NCBI RefSeq assembly: GCF_001983165.1
Contig: NZ_MNPU01000019.1
Span: 42,032 to 106,031, forward strand
DNA length: 64,000 bases
Source of the DNA: Pseudomonas gessardii
GTDB taxonomy: Bacteria > Pseudomonadota > Gammaproteobacteria > Pseudomonadales > Pseudomonadaceae
Direction of reading: 5' to 3'
Shown here: piece by piece, positions 17,496 through 28,180 of the stretch
How the letters are laid out: the number at the start of each line of letters is the position of its first letter
Numbering within the stretch: position 1 is the first letter of the stretch
Translations under genes and position numbers: made by a program
Notes under the pieces: model-generated
Seen by the model: only the letters and a program-made list of their open reading frames with translations
The model's database searches: none
Told to the model about the DNA's origin: nothing

Positions 17496-17509
17496 TTGAT
17501 CGCCGTCAA
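17496..17509. promoter_or_regulatory. DNR/ANR (FNR-type) box between nirQ and nirS
   Basis: TTGATCGCCGTCAA, one base off the TTGAT-N4-ATCAA consensus, lies between the divergent genes. Centred at about 17502.5, it puts a nirS start site near 17544 at the class II distance (-41.5), with CATAGT at 17531-17536 as the -10. P. aeruginosa controls nirS and nirQ from one such site using ANR and DNR. The nirQ direction has no obvious -10. Confidence 0.85.
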
Positions 17510-17535
17510 GCGGTCATCCACCCGCCGCGACATAG

Positions 17536-19266
<1,731 letters not shown>

Positions 19267-19290
19267 GCTTCATCAACAAGAGGCAACCGA

Positions 19291-19605
19291 ATGAAAAATA
19301 TCCTGCTTGCACTCGTGGCCCTGGGCGCGGCACTGAGCCTGCCCACCGCTGTCGCCGACGATGGCGCAGCGCTGTTCAAGAGCAAACCCTGCGCGGCCTG
19401 CCACACCATCGACAGCAAGATGGTGGGGCCGGCGCTCAAGGAAGTCGCGGCGAAGAACGCCGGGGTCAAGGACGCAGACAAAACCCTGGCCGGCCGTATC
19501 AAGAACGGCACCCAGGGTAACTGGGGGCCGATTCCGATGCCGGCCAACCCCGTCACCGATGCCGAAGCCCTGACCCTCGCCCAATGGGTGTTGAGCCTGA
19601 AATAA
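19291..19605 (+). CDS. nirM: Cytochrome c551, electron donor to NirS
   Basis: A 104-residue precursor of the small soluble cytochrome c551. It has a signal peptide (cleavage near AVA-DDG), C-A-A-C-H for heme c, and the Met ligand in WGPIPMPAN. It carries electrons from the bc1 complex to NirS in the periplasm. An upstream in-frame start in the intergenic region does not fit the signal peptide. It lies 24 nt after nirS. Confidence 0.96.
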   Translation: MKNILLALVALGAALSLPTAVADDGAALFKSKPCAACHTIDSKMVGPALKEVAAKNAGVKDADKTLAGRIKNGTQGNWGPIPMPANPVTDAEALTLAQWVLSLK

Positions 19606-19621
19606 GCACAAGGAGCACGCC

Positions 19622-19948
19622 ATGCAAGTCTCGATGATCGGTTCGGCCATGGCGCTGCTCTTCCTCATTCCCGCGCCGGTGCACGGAGCACCGGCGCCAG
19701 CGCGCCAGGTCCAGCTGGAACACCTGTTGACCCAGGACTGTGGCGCCTGTCACGGCCTGCACCTGACCGGCGGCCTGGGCCCGGCCCTGACCCCGCAAGC
19801 CCTGGCCGGGCAAACCCGCGACACCCTGATTGCCACCGTGACCTATGGCCGCCCTGCCCTGGCGATGCCTGGCTGGGCGCCGTTGCTCGATGCCGGCGAT
19901 ATTGCCTGGCTGGTCGATCGCCTCCTGCAAGGAACCCCCGCACCATGA
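19622..19948 (+). CDS. nirC: NirC, c-type cytochrome (c55X)
   Basis: A 108-residue exported monoheme cytochrome c with a signal peptide (LIPAPVHGA), the C-G-A-C-H motif and a distal Met in ALAMPGW. NirC can donate electrons to NirS in some species and is linked to maturation of d1 (proposed partner for dihydro-heme d1 oxidation). Overlaps nirF by 4 nt (ATGA). Confidence 0.94.
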   Translation: MQVSMIGSAMALLFLIPAPVHGAPAPARQVQLEHLLTQDCGACHGLHLTGGLGPALTPQALAGQTRDTLIATVTYGRPALAMPGWAPLLDAGDIAWLVDRLLQGTPAP

Positions 19949-21117
19949 TCCGTCCCCTGCTTGCCTGCGTTGCCGGCCTGTTGCTCACCGCTTGTGTCCA
20001 GCCACCGTTGCGCGGCAGCGGCGACCTGGGCCTGGTGATAGAACGCGCCAGCGGCAGCCTGCTGATTATCGACAGCAGCAACCAGGCCCGCCTGGCCCGG
20101 GTCGAGGGGCTGGGCGACCTGTCCCATGCCTCGGCGGTATTTTCCCGGGACCAGCGCTACGCCTACCTGTTTGGCCGTGACGGCGGGCTGACCAAGGTCG
20201 ATCTGCTGACCCAGCGCATCGACAAACGCCTGATCCAGGGCGGCAACAGCATCGGCGGTGCGATCAGCCAGGATGGGCGTCTGATTGCCGTGTCCAACTA
20301 CCAGCCCGGCGGCGTCAAGGTGTTCGACGCCGCGACCTTGCAACAGGTCGCCGATATCCCGGCCACGCCCCTGGCCGATGGCAAGCGCTCGCGGGTGGTG
20401 GGCCTGGTGGATGCGCCGGGGCAACGCTTTGTGTTCAGCCTGTTCGATACCGACGAGATCTGGAGCGCCGATTTCAGCCAGGGCAACACCCCGGCCATCA
20501 CCCGCTTCACCGGCATTGGCCGCCAACCCTATGACGCGCTGATCACCGCCGATGGCCGTTACTACATGGCCGGGTTGTTTGGCGAGGACGGCATGGCCCA
20601 GCTCGACCTATGGCACCCCGAGCTGGGGGTCAAGCGCGTGCTCGCCGACTACGGCCGCGGCCAGGCAAAACTGCCGGTGTACAAGATGCCGCACCTGGAA
20701 GGCTGGGCCGTGGCCAGCAACCAGGCCTTCGTGCCCGCCGTGGGCCGCCACCAGGTGCTGGTGATGGACGCGCGCACCTGGCAACAGACCGCTGCCATCG
20801 CCGTGGCCGGCCAGCCGATTTTTGTCACCGCACGGCCCGACGGGCGCCAGTTGTGGGTCAACTTCGCCTACCCGGACAACGACCGGGTGCAGGTACTCGA
20901 CACTGAAACCCACCAGGTGGTCGCGAACCTGCGCCCCGGCCCCGGTGTGCTGCACATGGAATTCACCGGGCGCGGTGAGCAGCTGTGGCTGTCGGTTCGC
21001 GACGGCCAGCAGGTGCAGGTCTGGGATCCTTATCGTTTGACCTTGCTCAAGACCCTGCCGGCCGACAGCCCCAGCGGCATCTTCTTCAGCAGCCGCGCGC
21101 AAAAAATGGGGTACTGA
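19945..21117 (+). CDS. nirF: NirF, heme d1 biosynthesis lipoprotein
   Basis: A 390-residue heme d1 biosynthesis protein with the same propeller fold as the d1 domain of NirS but without a cytochrome domain. The lipobox LLTAC has its Cys at residue 17, so it is anchored to a membrane on the periplasmic side, as shown for P. aeruginosa NirF. It binds d1 precursors; the exact reaction has been disputed (possible dehydrogenation or carrier role). Confidence 0.94.
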   Translation: MIRPLLACVAGLLLTACVQPPLRGSGDLGLVIERASGSLLIIDSSNQARLARVEGLGDLSHASAVFSRDQRYAYLFGRDGGLTKVDLLTQRIDKRLIQGGNSIGGAISQDGRLIAVSNYQPGGVKVFDAATLQQVADIPATPLADGKRSRVVGLVDAPGQRFVFSLFDTDEIWSADFSQGNTPAITRFTGIGRQPYDALITADGRYYMAGLFGEDGMAQLDLWHPELGVKRVLADYGRGQAKLPVYKMPHLEGWAVASNQAFVPAVGRHQVLVMDARTWQQTAAIAVAGQPIFVTARPDGRQLWVNFAYPDNDRVQVLDTETHQVVANLRPGPGVLHMEFTGRGEQLWLSVRDGQQVQVWDPYRLTLLKTLPADSPSGIFFSSRAQKMGY

Positions 21118-21118
21118 G

Positions 21119-21577
21119 ATGGAACTGGATGAACTGACCGCACGCCTGATCGACCGCTATCAACACGGCATGCCGCTGTGCGCCGAGCCTTACCTGGAAA
21201 TGGCCCAGACCTTAGGTTGCAGCGAGCGCGAGCTGCTGGCCTGCCTGCAACGCCTGGAACTGGCGGGCGCGCTGTCGCGGGTCGGGCCGGTGTTCGATCA
21301 CAGCCGCGCCGGCGCCAGTACCCTGGCCGCCCTGGCGGTGCCCGCCGAGCGCCTGGAGCAGGTGGCGGCGCGCATCAGCCGCTACCCCGAGGTCAATCAT
21401 AACTACGCCCGCGAGCATCACTACAACCTGTGGTTTGTGCTGACCGGGCCCAATCGCCGTCATCTGGAACAGATTCTGGAGGAGCTGGAAAAGGACACCG
21501 GCCTGATCCCCCTGGACCTGCCCATGCTCACCTCTTATCGCATCGACCTGGGTTTTGCCCTGGGAGTCCATCCGTGA
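21119..21577 (+). CDS. nirD: NirD, siroheme decarboxylase subunit
   Basis: A 152-residue protein with an Lrp/AsnC-like fold (winged helix plus alpha/beta barrel half). With NirL, NirG and NirH it makes the decarboxylase that converts siroheme to 12,18-didecarboxysiroheme. It carries the motif HNYAREHHYNLWFVLTG, also found in NirG. Starts one base after the nirF stop. Confidence 0.93.
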   Translation: MELDELTARLIDRYQHGMPLCAEPYLEMAQTLGCSERELLACLQRLELAGALSRVGPVFDHSRAGASTLAALAVPAERLEQVAARISRYPEVNHNYAREHHYNLWFVLTGPNRRHLEQILEELEKDTGLIPLDLPMLTSYRIDLGFALGVHP

Positions 21578-22089
21578 TCGCCCCGCTGAACCATGAACAA
21601 TTGCTTGACCTGCGCCAGTGCCTGGAGCGCGGGCTGCCGCGCGTTTCGCGGCCCTATGAAAACCTCGCCGAGCAGATCGGCGCCCATCACCTGCAAGTGC
21701 TGCAGCAGATGCAACAGTGGCAGGAGCAGGGCCTGTTCCGTCGGGTCGGCCTGGTGCTAAACCATCGCGCCCTGGGCTATGTGGCCAATGCGATGCTGGT
21801 GCTGGATGTGCCCGATGCGCTGATCGATGAAGTTGGCCAGCGCCTGGGCCACGCGCCGGGCATCACCCTGTGCTACCAGCGGCCACGGCGTTTGCCGCAC
21901 TGGCGCTACAACCTGTTCTGCATGGTCCATGGTCGTGAGCGCGAAGCGGTACAGGCACAGGTCGAGGAGCTGCTGCAACAGCATCTGCTCAGTGACCTGC
22001 CCCACCACCTGCTGTTCAGCACGCGCATGTTCAAGCAATGCGGCGGGCGTTTCGCACCGCCGCCGTCACAGGTATGGGCCCATGGATGA
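21574..22089 (+). CDS. nirL: NirL, siroheme decarboxylase subunit
   Basis: A 171-residue Lrp/AsnC-like protein, second subunit of the decarboxylase. It carries CYQRPRRLPHWRYNLFCMVHG, nearly the same as in NirH, with conserved His/Arg residues expected near the substrate. Starts with GTG 21574 overlapping the nirD stop (GTGA); longer in-frame extensions lie within nirD. Confidence 0.92.
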   Translation: MIAPLNHEQLLDLRQCLERGLPRVSRPYENLAEQIGAHHLQVLQQMQQWQEQGLFRRVGLVLNHRALGYVANAMLVLDVPDALIDEVGQRLGHAPGITLCYQRPRRLPHWRYNLFCMVHGREREAVQAQVEELLQQHLLSDLPHHLLFSTRMFKQCGGRFAPPPSQVWAHG

Positions 22090-22525
22090 ACTCGACCGGC
22101 AACTGATCAACCGCCTGCAACGGGGCTTACCCCTGGTGCGCCACCCATGGCAGGCGGTGGCCGCAGAGCTGCACAGCACGCCCGACGAACTGCTCGACCG
22201 CCTGCACCTGCTGCTCGAAGACGGCGTGCTGACGCGCTTCGGGCCTATGTTCGATATCGAGCGCCTGGGCGGCGCGTTCACCCTGGCCGCCCTGGCGGTG
22301 CCCGAAGCCCGCTTTGAACAGGTCGCGGCGCAACTCAACGACCTGCCGCAAGTGGCCCACAACTACCGCCGCGAGCATCCCTGGAACATGTGGTTTGTGC
22401 TGGCCTGCGCAACCTGCGACGACCTCGACCAGACCCTGTCACACATCCACGCCATCACCGGGCTTGAGGTGCTTAACCTGCCCAAGGAGCACACTTACCA
22501 TGTCGGTCTGTACTTCCCGGTTTGA
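22082..22525 (+). CDS. nirG: NirG, siroheme decarboxylase subunit
   Basis: A 147-residue Lrp/AsnC-like protein, paralogous to NirD. The HNYRREHPWNMWFVLA motif matches NirD, which indicates ancient duplication of a D/L pair into G/H. Overlaps nirL by 8 nt and nirH by 26 nt. Confidence 0.92.
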   Translation: MDELDRQLINRLQRGLPLVRHPWQAVAAELHSTPDELLDRLHLLLEDGVLTRFGPMFDIERLGGAFTLAALAVPEARFEQVAAQLNDLPQVAHNYRREHPWNMWFVLACATCDDLDQTLSHIHAITGLEVLNLPKEHTYHVGLYFPV

Positions 22526-23018
22526 CGAAACCCTGGCCCAGCGCCTGATCCATTTGACCGAAACCGGCCTGCCCCTGGTGGAAGACCCCTGGACCTGGCT
22601 CGCCGAGCAATTGGGCATCAGCGTCGAATCCACCCTCGACCTGCTCAAGCGCTTGCAGGGTGAAGGCGCGATCCGCCGGATCGCTGCCGTGCCCAATCAC
22701 TATCGCCTGGGCTACCGCCACAACGGCATGACCGTGTGGGATGTGTGCGATGAACAGATGCCGCGCCTGGGCGAGCTGATCGGCGCCCAACCCTTTGTCA
22801 GCCACTGCTACCGCCGCCCCCGGCGCGCGGATTGGCCGTACAACCTGTTCGCCATGGTCCATGGTCGCAGCCGCGAAGAAATCGACAGTTACCGCGAACA
22901 CCTGCGCTTCTTGCTGGGCGATGCCAGCCGGGCGGACGAGATGCTGGTAAGCAGTCGCATCCTGAAAAAAACCGGCTTGCGCCTGAGCTCTCCCCTCGCT
23001 CCTGCACATGCGCGCTGA
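22500..23018 (+). CDS. nirH: NirH, siroheme decarboxylase subunit
   Basis: A 172-residue Lrp/AsnC-like protein, paralogous to NirL, with CYRRPRRADWPYNLFAMVHG. ATG 22500 is preceded by AAGGAG at 22484-22489 within the end of nirG. Together with NirD, NirL and NirG it forms the siroheme decarboxylase of the cytosol. Confidence 0.92.
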   Translation: MSVCTSRFDETLAQRLIHLTETGLPLVEDPWTWLAEQLGISVESTLDLLKRLQGEGAIRRIAAVPNHYRLGYRHNGMTVWDVCDEQMPRLGELIGAQPFVSHCYRRPRRADWPYNLFAMVHGRSREEIDSYREHLRFLLGDASRADEMLVSSRILKKTGLRLSSPLAPAHAR

Positions 23019-23032
23019 AGAAGGAACCTCTT

Positions 23033-24211
23033 ATGCTTAGGATCAGTCATTACCTGCGCACCCTGGCCGGCCAATGCCCGCCTCCACGCAGCGCCAAACC
23101 CGGCAGCCAGCGCGCGCCGGTGGTGATCTGGAACCTGTTGCGCCGCTGCAACCTGACCTGCAAGCACTGCTATGCCACCAGCGCCGACAGCGTGTTCCGC
23201 GATGAGCTGGACACCGAGGCCGCACTGAAGGTGATCGATGACCTGCACGAGGCCGGAGTCAAGGTGTTGATCCTCTCGGGCGGCGAGCCCTTGCTGCGCG
23301 AAGACCTGTTCCAACTCAGCGCCTATGCCCGCGCCAAGGGCTTTTTTGTCGCCCTGTCGAGCAATGGCACGCTGATCGATGAAGGCAATATCCAGCAGAT
23401 CGCCGAGGCGCGTTTTGACTATGTGGGCATCAGCATCGATGGCTTGAAGGCCACCCATGATGCGTTCCGCCAGAGCGAGGGCAGTTTCGAGCGCTCGATG
23501 CATGCCATCAGCCTGTGCCGCCAGGCCGGTATCCGCGTGGGCCTACGCACCACCCTGACCCAGGAAAACCACGCGCAACTCCCGCAATTGCTGGCCTTGA
23601 TGCGTGAATACGATGTGCAGAAGTTCTACCTCTCGCACCTCAACTACAGCGGGCGCGGCAAGCGCAGCCGGCAACTGGATGCGCACCAGCAGATGAGCCG
23701 CGAGGCCATGCTGATGATTTTCCAGCAGGCCTGGGAGGACATCCAGAACGGGGTGGCCAGCGATTTTGTCAGCGGCAACAACGACGCCGACGCCGTGCTG
23801 TTGCTGCAATGGGTGCACCAACACTTGCCGGAACACTACCCGCAACTCGAACACCTGCTGCACGCCTGGGGTGGCAATGCCTCGGGCAGTGGCATCGCCA
23901 ATATCGACAACACCGGCGAAGTGCACCCGGACACGTACTGGTGGCAACACTCGGTGGGCAATGTGCGCCATACCTCGTTTCGCGAGATCTGGCTGGAGCG
24001 CCCCGACCCGTTGCTGCTGCGCCTGCGCCAATACCCACGCCAGATCGGTGGCCGTTGCACCGAGTGCCGCTGGCTGGGCATCTGCAACGGCAACACGCGC
24101 ACCCGCGCCTGGGCCGGTGGCGACCTCTGGGGCCCGGACCCCGGTTGCTACCTCAGCGACGCGGAAATCGCCCGAACGCCACCCACCCTGATTCCTTGCT
24201 CGGCACGCTGA
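23033..24211 (+). CDS. nirJ: NirJ, radical SAM enzyme of heme d1 synthesis
   Basis: A 392-residue radical SAM protein. The N-terminal cluster motif is C39-N-L-T-C43-K-H-C46, and a C-terminal SPASM-like Cys set (CTECRWLGICNG) should bind a second iron-sulfur cluster. NirJ removes the propionate side chains of didecarboxysiroheme and installs the oxo groups of d1. Start ATG 23033 has an AAGGA ribosome site. Confidence 0.96.
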   Translation: MLRISHYLRTLAGQCPPPRSAKPGSQRAPVVIWNLLRRCNLTCKHCYATSADSVFRDELDTEAALKVIDDLHEAGVKVLILSGGEPLLREDLFQLSAYARAKGFFVALSSNGTLIDEGNIQQIAEARFDYVGISIDGLKATHDAFRQSEGSFERSMHAISLCRQAGIRVGLRTTLTQENHAQLPQLLALMREYDVQKFYLSHLNYSGRGKRSRQLDAHQQMSREAMLMIFQQAWEDIQNGVASDFVSGNNDADAVLLLQWVHQHLPEHYPQLEHLLHAWGGNASGSGIANIDNTGEVHPDTYWWQHSVGNVRHTSFREIWLERPDPLLLRLRQYPRQIGGRCTECRWLGICNGNTRTRAWAGGDLWGPDPGCYLSDAEIARTPPTLIPCSAR

Positions 24212-24278
24212 ACCACCGGCCGGCCACCTGGTGACACAACCGGGGGCCGCCAACCTGATGATGAACCAAGGAAGTCTC

Positions 24279-25112
24279 ATGCACTCATCCCACGCGTTAC
24301 CCTCCGTGCTGCACAGCCCCTTCCACCCCGGCGAAGTCGCCCTGGTCGGCGCCGGCCCCGGCGACCCGCGCCTGCTCACCCTGCGCGCCTGGAGCCTTTT
24401 GATGCAGGCCGATGCGGTGGTGTTCGACCGTCTGATCAGCGCCGAACTGCTGACCCTGATCCCACTGACCTGTGCCCGGCATTACGTGGGCAAGGCCAGC
24501 GGCTATCACAGCCTGCCCCAGGAACAGATCAACGAGCTGCTGGCCGAACTGGCCCAGCAGGGCCAACGGGTGGTGCGGCTCAAGGGGGGCGACCCGTTCG
24601 TGTTTGGTCGCGGTGCCGAAGAGCTGGAATACCTGCTGGCCCAAGGTGTGTCGTGCCAGGTGGTGCCCGGCATCACGGCGGCCTCCGGCTGCAGCGCCTA
24701 CGCGGGTATCCCGCTGACCCACCGTGACCTGGTCAACTCGTGCCGCTTCGTCACCGGGCATTTGCAGCGCGACGGCGAATTGAAGTTGCCCTGGGACAGC
24801 CTCGCCGACAGCAGCCAGACCCTGGTGTTCTACATGGGCCTGTCGAACCTGGCGATGATCGCCGAGCGCCTGATCGGTGCCGGCCTGCCCGCCGATACAC
24901 CGGCGGCGCTGATCTGCAACGGTGCCCGCGCCGACCAGCAGGTACATCGCGGCACCCTGCGCCTGCTGCCGGCCCTGGCATTGATGTGCGAACCCGGCGT
25001 GCCGACCTTGACGGTGATCGGGCAGGTGGTCGAGCTGTTTGCCGACGCCGCCCTGCACTACCCCGCCAGCCTCGCGCCCGCGCACCTGGCGGTATCCAGG
25101 GTGGCGGTATGA
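24279..25112 (+). CDS. nirE: NirE, uroporphyrinogen III C-methyltransferase
   Basis: A 277-residue SAM-dependent methyltransferase (279 in P. aeruginosa) that makes precorrin-2 for siroheme and heme d1. The motifs VGAGPGDPRLLTLRA, VRLKGGDPFVFGRG and GITAASG identify the SUMT family. It adds a pathway-dedicated supply besides CysG. ATG 24279 follows AAGGA; an earlier in-frame ATG at 24258 lacks a ribosome site. The stop overlaps nirN. Confidence 0.95.
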   Translation: MHSSHALPSVLHSPFHPGEVALVGAGPGDPRLLTLRAWSLLMQADAVVFDRLISAELLTLIPLTCARHYVGKASGYHSLPQEQINELLAELAQQGQRVVRLKGGDPFVFGRGAEELEYLLAQGVSCQVVPGITAASGCSAYAGIPLTHRDLVNSCRFVTGHLQRDGELKLPWDSLADSSQTLVFYMGLSNLAMIAERLIGAGLPADTPAALICNGARADQQVHRGTLRLLPALALMCEPGVPTLTVIGQVVELFADAALHYPASLAPAHLAVSRVAV

Positions 25113-26569
25113 AACGCCTGTGGCTGGTGCCGCTGCTCTGGGCCAGCGCCGCCCATGGTGCAACCGATGCCGCCGCCGATTACCAGCAGCACTGCCAGAG
25201 CTGCCATGGCGTCAACCGGGTCGGCAGCAGCGGCCCGGCGTTGTTGCCCGAGAGCCTGGGGCGGATCAAGCCGGCCGAGATACGCCAGGTGATCGAACAC
25301 GGCCGCCCGGCCAGCCAGATGGCGGCATTCGCCCCGCTGCTGACGGCGCAACAGATCGACGGCCTGGTGAGTTTTCTGCAACAGCCGCCCGCCACGCCCG
25401 CGACCTGGAACGAACAGGATATCCGTAGCAGCCATCGCCAATTGGCCGACCTCAGCCAACTGCCGAGTACCCCGCAACACCACGCCGACCCGCTGAACCT
25501 GTTTGTGGTGGTGGAGTCCGGCGATCATCACATCACTATTCTCGACGGCGACCGCTTTGAAGTGCTCGACCGTTTTGCCTCGCACTTTGCCGTGCATGGC
25601 GGGCCGAAGTTCTCCCCGGACGGGCGCTTTGTGTACTTCGCCTCACGCGATGGCTGGATCAGCCTGTATGACCTGCACAACCTCAAGCTGATCGCCGAGG
25701 TCCGCGCCGGCCTCAATACCCGCAACCTGGCGGTGAGCAAGGACGGGCGCTGGGTGCTGGTGGGCAATTACCTGCCAGGCAACCTGGTGGTGCTGGACGC
25801 GCGCGACCTGTCGCTGGTCAAGACCCTGCCGACGCATTCGCGGGTCAGCGCGGTGTACACCGCGCCGCCGCGCAACAGTTTTATCGTCGCCCTCAAGGAT
25901 GTGAATGAGGTCTGGGAGTTGTCCTACGCGGCCCCTACCCCGAACTTCGAGCCCCGGCGCATCCAGGCCCAGGATGTGCTCGATGACTTTTCCTTTTCCC
26001 CCGACTACCGGCAACTGCTCGCCACCTCGCGCAAGGCCGGTGGCGGGCAAGTGATCGACCTCGATAGCGGCAAAGTGGTCACCGATATCGCGCTGTCGGG
26101 CATGCCGCACCTGGGCTCGGGGACTTACTGGCAACGCAACGGGCAGTGGGTGTTTGCCACGCCGAATATCAGCAAGGGGCAGATCTCGGTGCTGGACCTC
26201 AAGACCTGGAAGCTGATCAAGGAGATTCCCACCCTTGGACCGGGGTTCTTTATGCGCAGCCACAGCCACTCGCGCTATGTGTGGAGTGATGTGTTTTTTG
26301 CGCCGGGCAATGATGCCATTCACTTGATCGACAAGCAGACCCTGGAAATCGCCCATACCCTGCGGCCCATGCCGGGCAAGACCGCAGCGCATGTGGAATT
26401 CACCCAGGATGGGCGTTATCTGCTGTTGAGCATCTGGGACCGCGAGGGCGCGTTGATTGTGTATGACAGCCAGACGTTGCAGGAGGTCAAGCGTCTGCCC
26501 ATGAACAAACCTTCGGGCAAGTACAACGTGGGCAACAAGATCGAGTTTGCCGAAGGGACTTCCCATTGA
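25109..26569 (+). CDS. nirN: NirN, periplasmic dihydro-heme d1 dehydrogenase
   Basis: A 486-residue NirS paralogue. It has a signal peptide, a cytochrome c domain with CQSCH, and a d1-type propeller. In P. aeruginosa NirN oxidises dihydro-heme d1 to d1, the last step, and passes cofactor to NirS together with NirF. Last gene of the cluster. Followed at once by an inverted repeat (26571-26593). Confidence 0.95.
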   Translation: MKRLWLVPLLWASAAHGATDAAADYQQHCQSCHGVNRVGSSGPALLPESLGRIKPAEIRQVIEHGRPASQMAAFAPLLTAQQIDGLVSFLQQPPATPATWNEQDIRSSHRQLADLSQLPSTPQHHADPLNLFVVVESGDHHITILDGDRFEVLDRFASHFAVHGGPKFSPDGRFVYFASRDGWISLYDLHNLKLIAEVRAGLNTRNLAVSKDGRWVLVGNYLPGNLVVLDARDLSLVKTLPTHSRVSAVYTAPPRNSFIVALKDVNEVWELSYAAPTPNFEPRRIQAQDVLDDFSFSPDYRQLLATSRKAGGGQVIDLDSGKVVTDIALSGMPHLGSGTYWQRNGQWVFATPNISKGQISVLDLKTWKLIKEIPTLGPGFFMRSHSHSRYVWSDVFFAPGNDAIHLIDKQTLEIAHTLRPMPGKTAAHVEFTQDGRYLLLSIWDREGALIVYDSQTLQEVKRLPMNKPSGKYNVGNKIEFAEGTSH

Positions 26570-26570
26570 T

Positions 26571-26593
26571 GCAGGAGCCCGGCCGGCTCCTGC
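26571..26593. terminator. Hairpin after nirN, between convergent genes
   Basis: GCAGGAGCC and GGCTCCTGC form a 9-bp stem with a 5-base loop, 1 nt after the nirN stop and 18 nt before the stop of the convergent FadL gene. There is no following T run, so it is either a weak bidirectional terminator or an mRNA 3' end hairpin. Confidence 0.55.
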
Positions 26594-26611
26594 CAGGGGC
26601 CCCGTGGCTGG

Positions 26612-28051
26612 TCAAAAGGCGTAAGTGGCCGACACGCTGACCACTTCGCCCTTGGCCTCGGACTTGCCATCCAGCGAGGCCGCACCGAGGCGGTCAACGT
26701 TCTTGCTCTTGAGTTTCACCGTCTGCACAAACTGCCGCGAATAAGCACCGTCGATACTCAAGCCCGCAATGGCCCGGATGTTGTAGCTAAAGCCCAGGGA
26801 GGCAAAGATCCGATCACCATCCGGGATACGTGGGTCGCGGGTCGCGTTACGGGTCGGCGTCTGGTCAAAGGCCAGCCCGGTGCGCACGGTAAAGTCGTCG
26901 GTAAGCTTGTAGTCGCCACCGAAGGCATACATCCAGCTGTTCCTGTAGTTGTACGGGATCGACACAAGGGTGCTGCCATCAGACTTCAAGGTCAGCGCCT
27001 TGAACGATGACCACTGGATCCAGGTGGCGCTGGCCCCCAGGGTCAGGCGCTCAGAAAACTGGTGGACCCAGTCCAGGGAGGCATGGGCGGGAATGTCCAA
27101 CTGAGCAGAGGCATTGGCACCACCGGGGTAGAGACGCAGGCCGGGATACGCCAGTTCGACCAGGGTTTTGCCATCCGACACGGGGAGAGTCATCAGGTCG
27201 GTCGACAGGGGGTCGGCGTAAATGTTGTATTGCCCCTCCAGTCGGTTCTTGATTTTGGCGTGATAGTTGAGGCCCAGGGTGTCTTGTGACGTGGGCTTCC
27301 AGGTCGTTCCCGCAAACCAGCCCAGGGAGGTGTTGTCGACCTTGACGCGTATCAAGGCGTGGCCCTGGCCTGCCGGAAACGGCAGATAGCCCAGGTCTGG
27401 CGACTGTGCGGCGGCGGCATACAGATCAACGTTCTGGCTCACAAAGCCTTTGGTGTGCTGAACAATGGCACCACCGCCCACGGCAAACTGGTCATTGACC
27501 TTGAACGACAGCGAGCCGGTCAAGCCCACGGTTTCGATTTTGGTGTCTACCGCAAAGTCGCGGCCTTTCCAGTCCTCGTCCCAGGTCGTACGGGCGCCCA
27601 TGGGCACCACCTGGCTCAGGCCAAAGGCAAAGCGCTCGTTGATCGGGACCACCATAAAGCTGGTCGGGGCCCAGGCCTCGAACCCGCCCTGGCCACCGTT
27701 ACCGGTGCGCAGGGTCGAGGTCGTGAGGTCGGCATCTGGATCGTAGACGATACTGGACCCGGGATTGCCAGCGTAGTCATAGGCAGCGCCGCTGTATTTG
27801 ATGTCGATATTGGCGTAGGTGATGGTGAACTGCGAGAGGGGTTTGTCAATGAACGCCATGGCCGCCGGGTTGTTATAGGCTGCCGATGGATCGTTCTGGA
27901 ACAGCGAGCCCCCGCCAAACGCGCGCCCCCATCCTGAAGCGCCATAAGTGGGTGTCAAAAAGCCGCCCGCCTGGATAGACCCCGCGACCATAAGCCCCCC
28001 TAACAGTATCAGGCCGAGCAATACTTGGATCGGTTGTTTCTTATGACTCAT
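26612..28051 (-). CDS. FadL-family outer-membrane porin (OmpP1/FadL/TodX)
   Basis: A 479-residue outer-membrane protein of the FadL family. Residues 1-28 are a signal peptide. The mature N-terminus GGFLTPTYGASGWGRAFGG then NPAAMA is the typical plug/hatch, and the chain ends in aromatic Phe (ATYAF). FadL proteins let long-chain fatty acids and other hydrophobic compounds pass the outer membrane through a lateral opening. Neighbour praB-like gene, on the same strand, points to a hydrophobic substrate. Confidence 0.92.
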   Translation of the reverse strand: MSHKKQPIQVLLGLILLGGLMVAGSIQAGGFLTPTYGASGWGRAFGGGSLFQNDPSAAYNNPAAMAFIDKPLSQFTITYANIDIKYSGAAYDYAGNPGSSIVYDPDADLTTSTLRTGNGGQGGFEAWAPTSFMVVPINERFAFGLSQVVPMGARTTWDEDWKGRDFAVDTKIETVGLTGSLSFKVNDQFAVGGGAIVQHTKGFVSQNVDLYAAAAQSPDLGYLPFPAGQGHALIRVKVDNTSLGWFAGTTWKPTSQDTLGLNYHAKIKNRLEGQYNIYADPLSTDLMTLPVSDGKTLVELAYPGLRLYPGGANASAQLDIPAHASLDWVHQFSERLTLGASATWIQWSSFKALTLKSDGSTLVSIPYNYRNSWMYAFGGDYKLTDDFTVRTGLAFDQTPTRNATRDPRIPDGDRIFASLGFSYNIRAIAGLSIDGAYSRQFVQTVKLKSKNVDRLGAASLDGKSEAKGEVVSVSATYAF

Positions 28052-28113
28052 GCACGCGACTCCTATTTATTGTTATTCACCCATGGCTGACGATCTCGAT
28101 ATGAACGACAGCA

Positions 28114-28138
28114 ACAGGTGCCTATAAAAGGCACCTGT
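28114..28138. repeat. 9-bp stem-loop between the PraB-like gene and the FadL gene
   Basis: ACAGGTGCC and GGCACCTGT enclose TATAAAA and are followed on the plus strand by CTTTTTC. The two flanking genes are on the minus strand, where the T run comes before the stem instead of after it, so it does not look like a normal terminator for the PraB-like gene. It may shape the relative levels of the two messages. Confidence 0.6.
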
Positions 28139-28180
28139 CTTTTTCAACGGATGCTCATAACATTCCGTATCGGATGAGAC

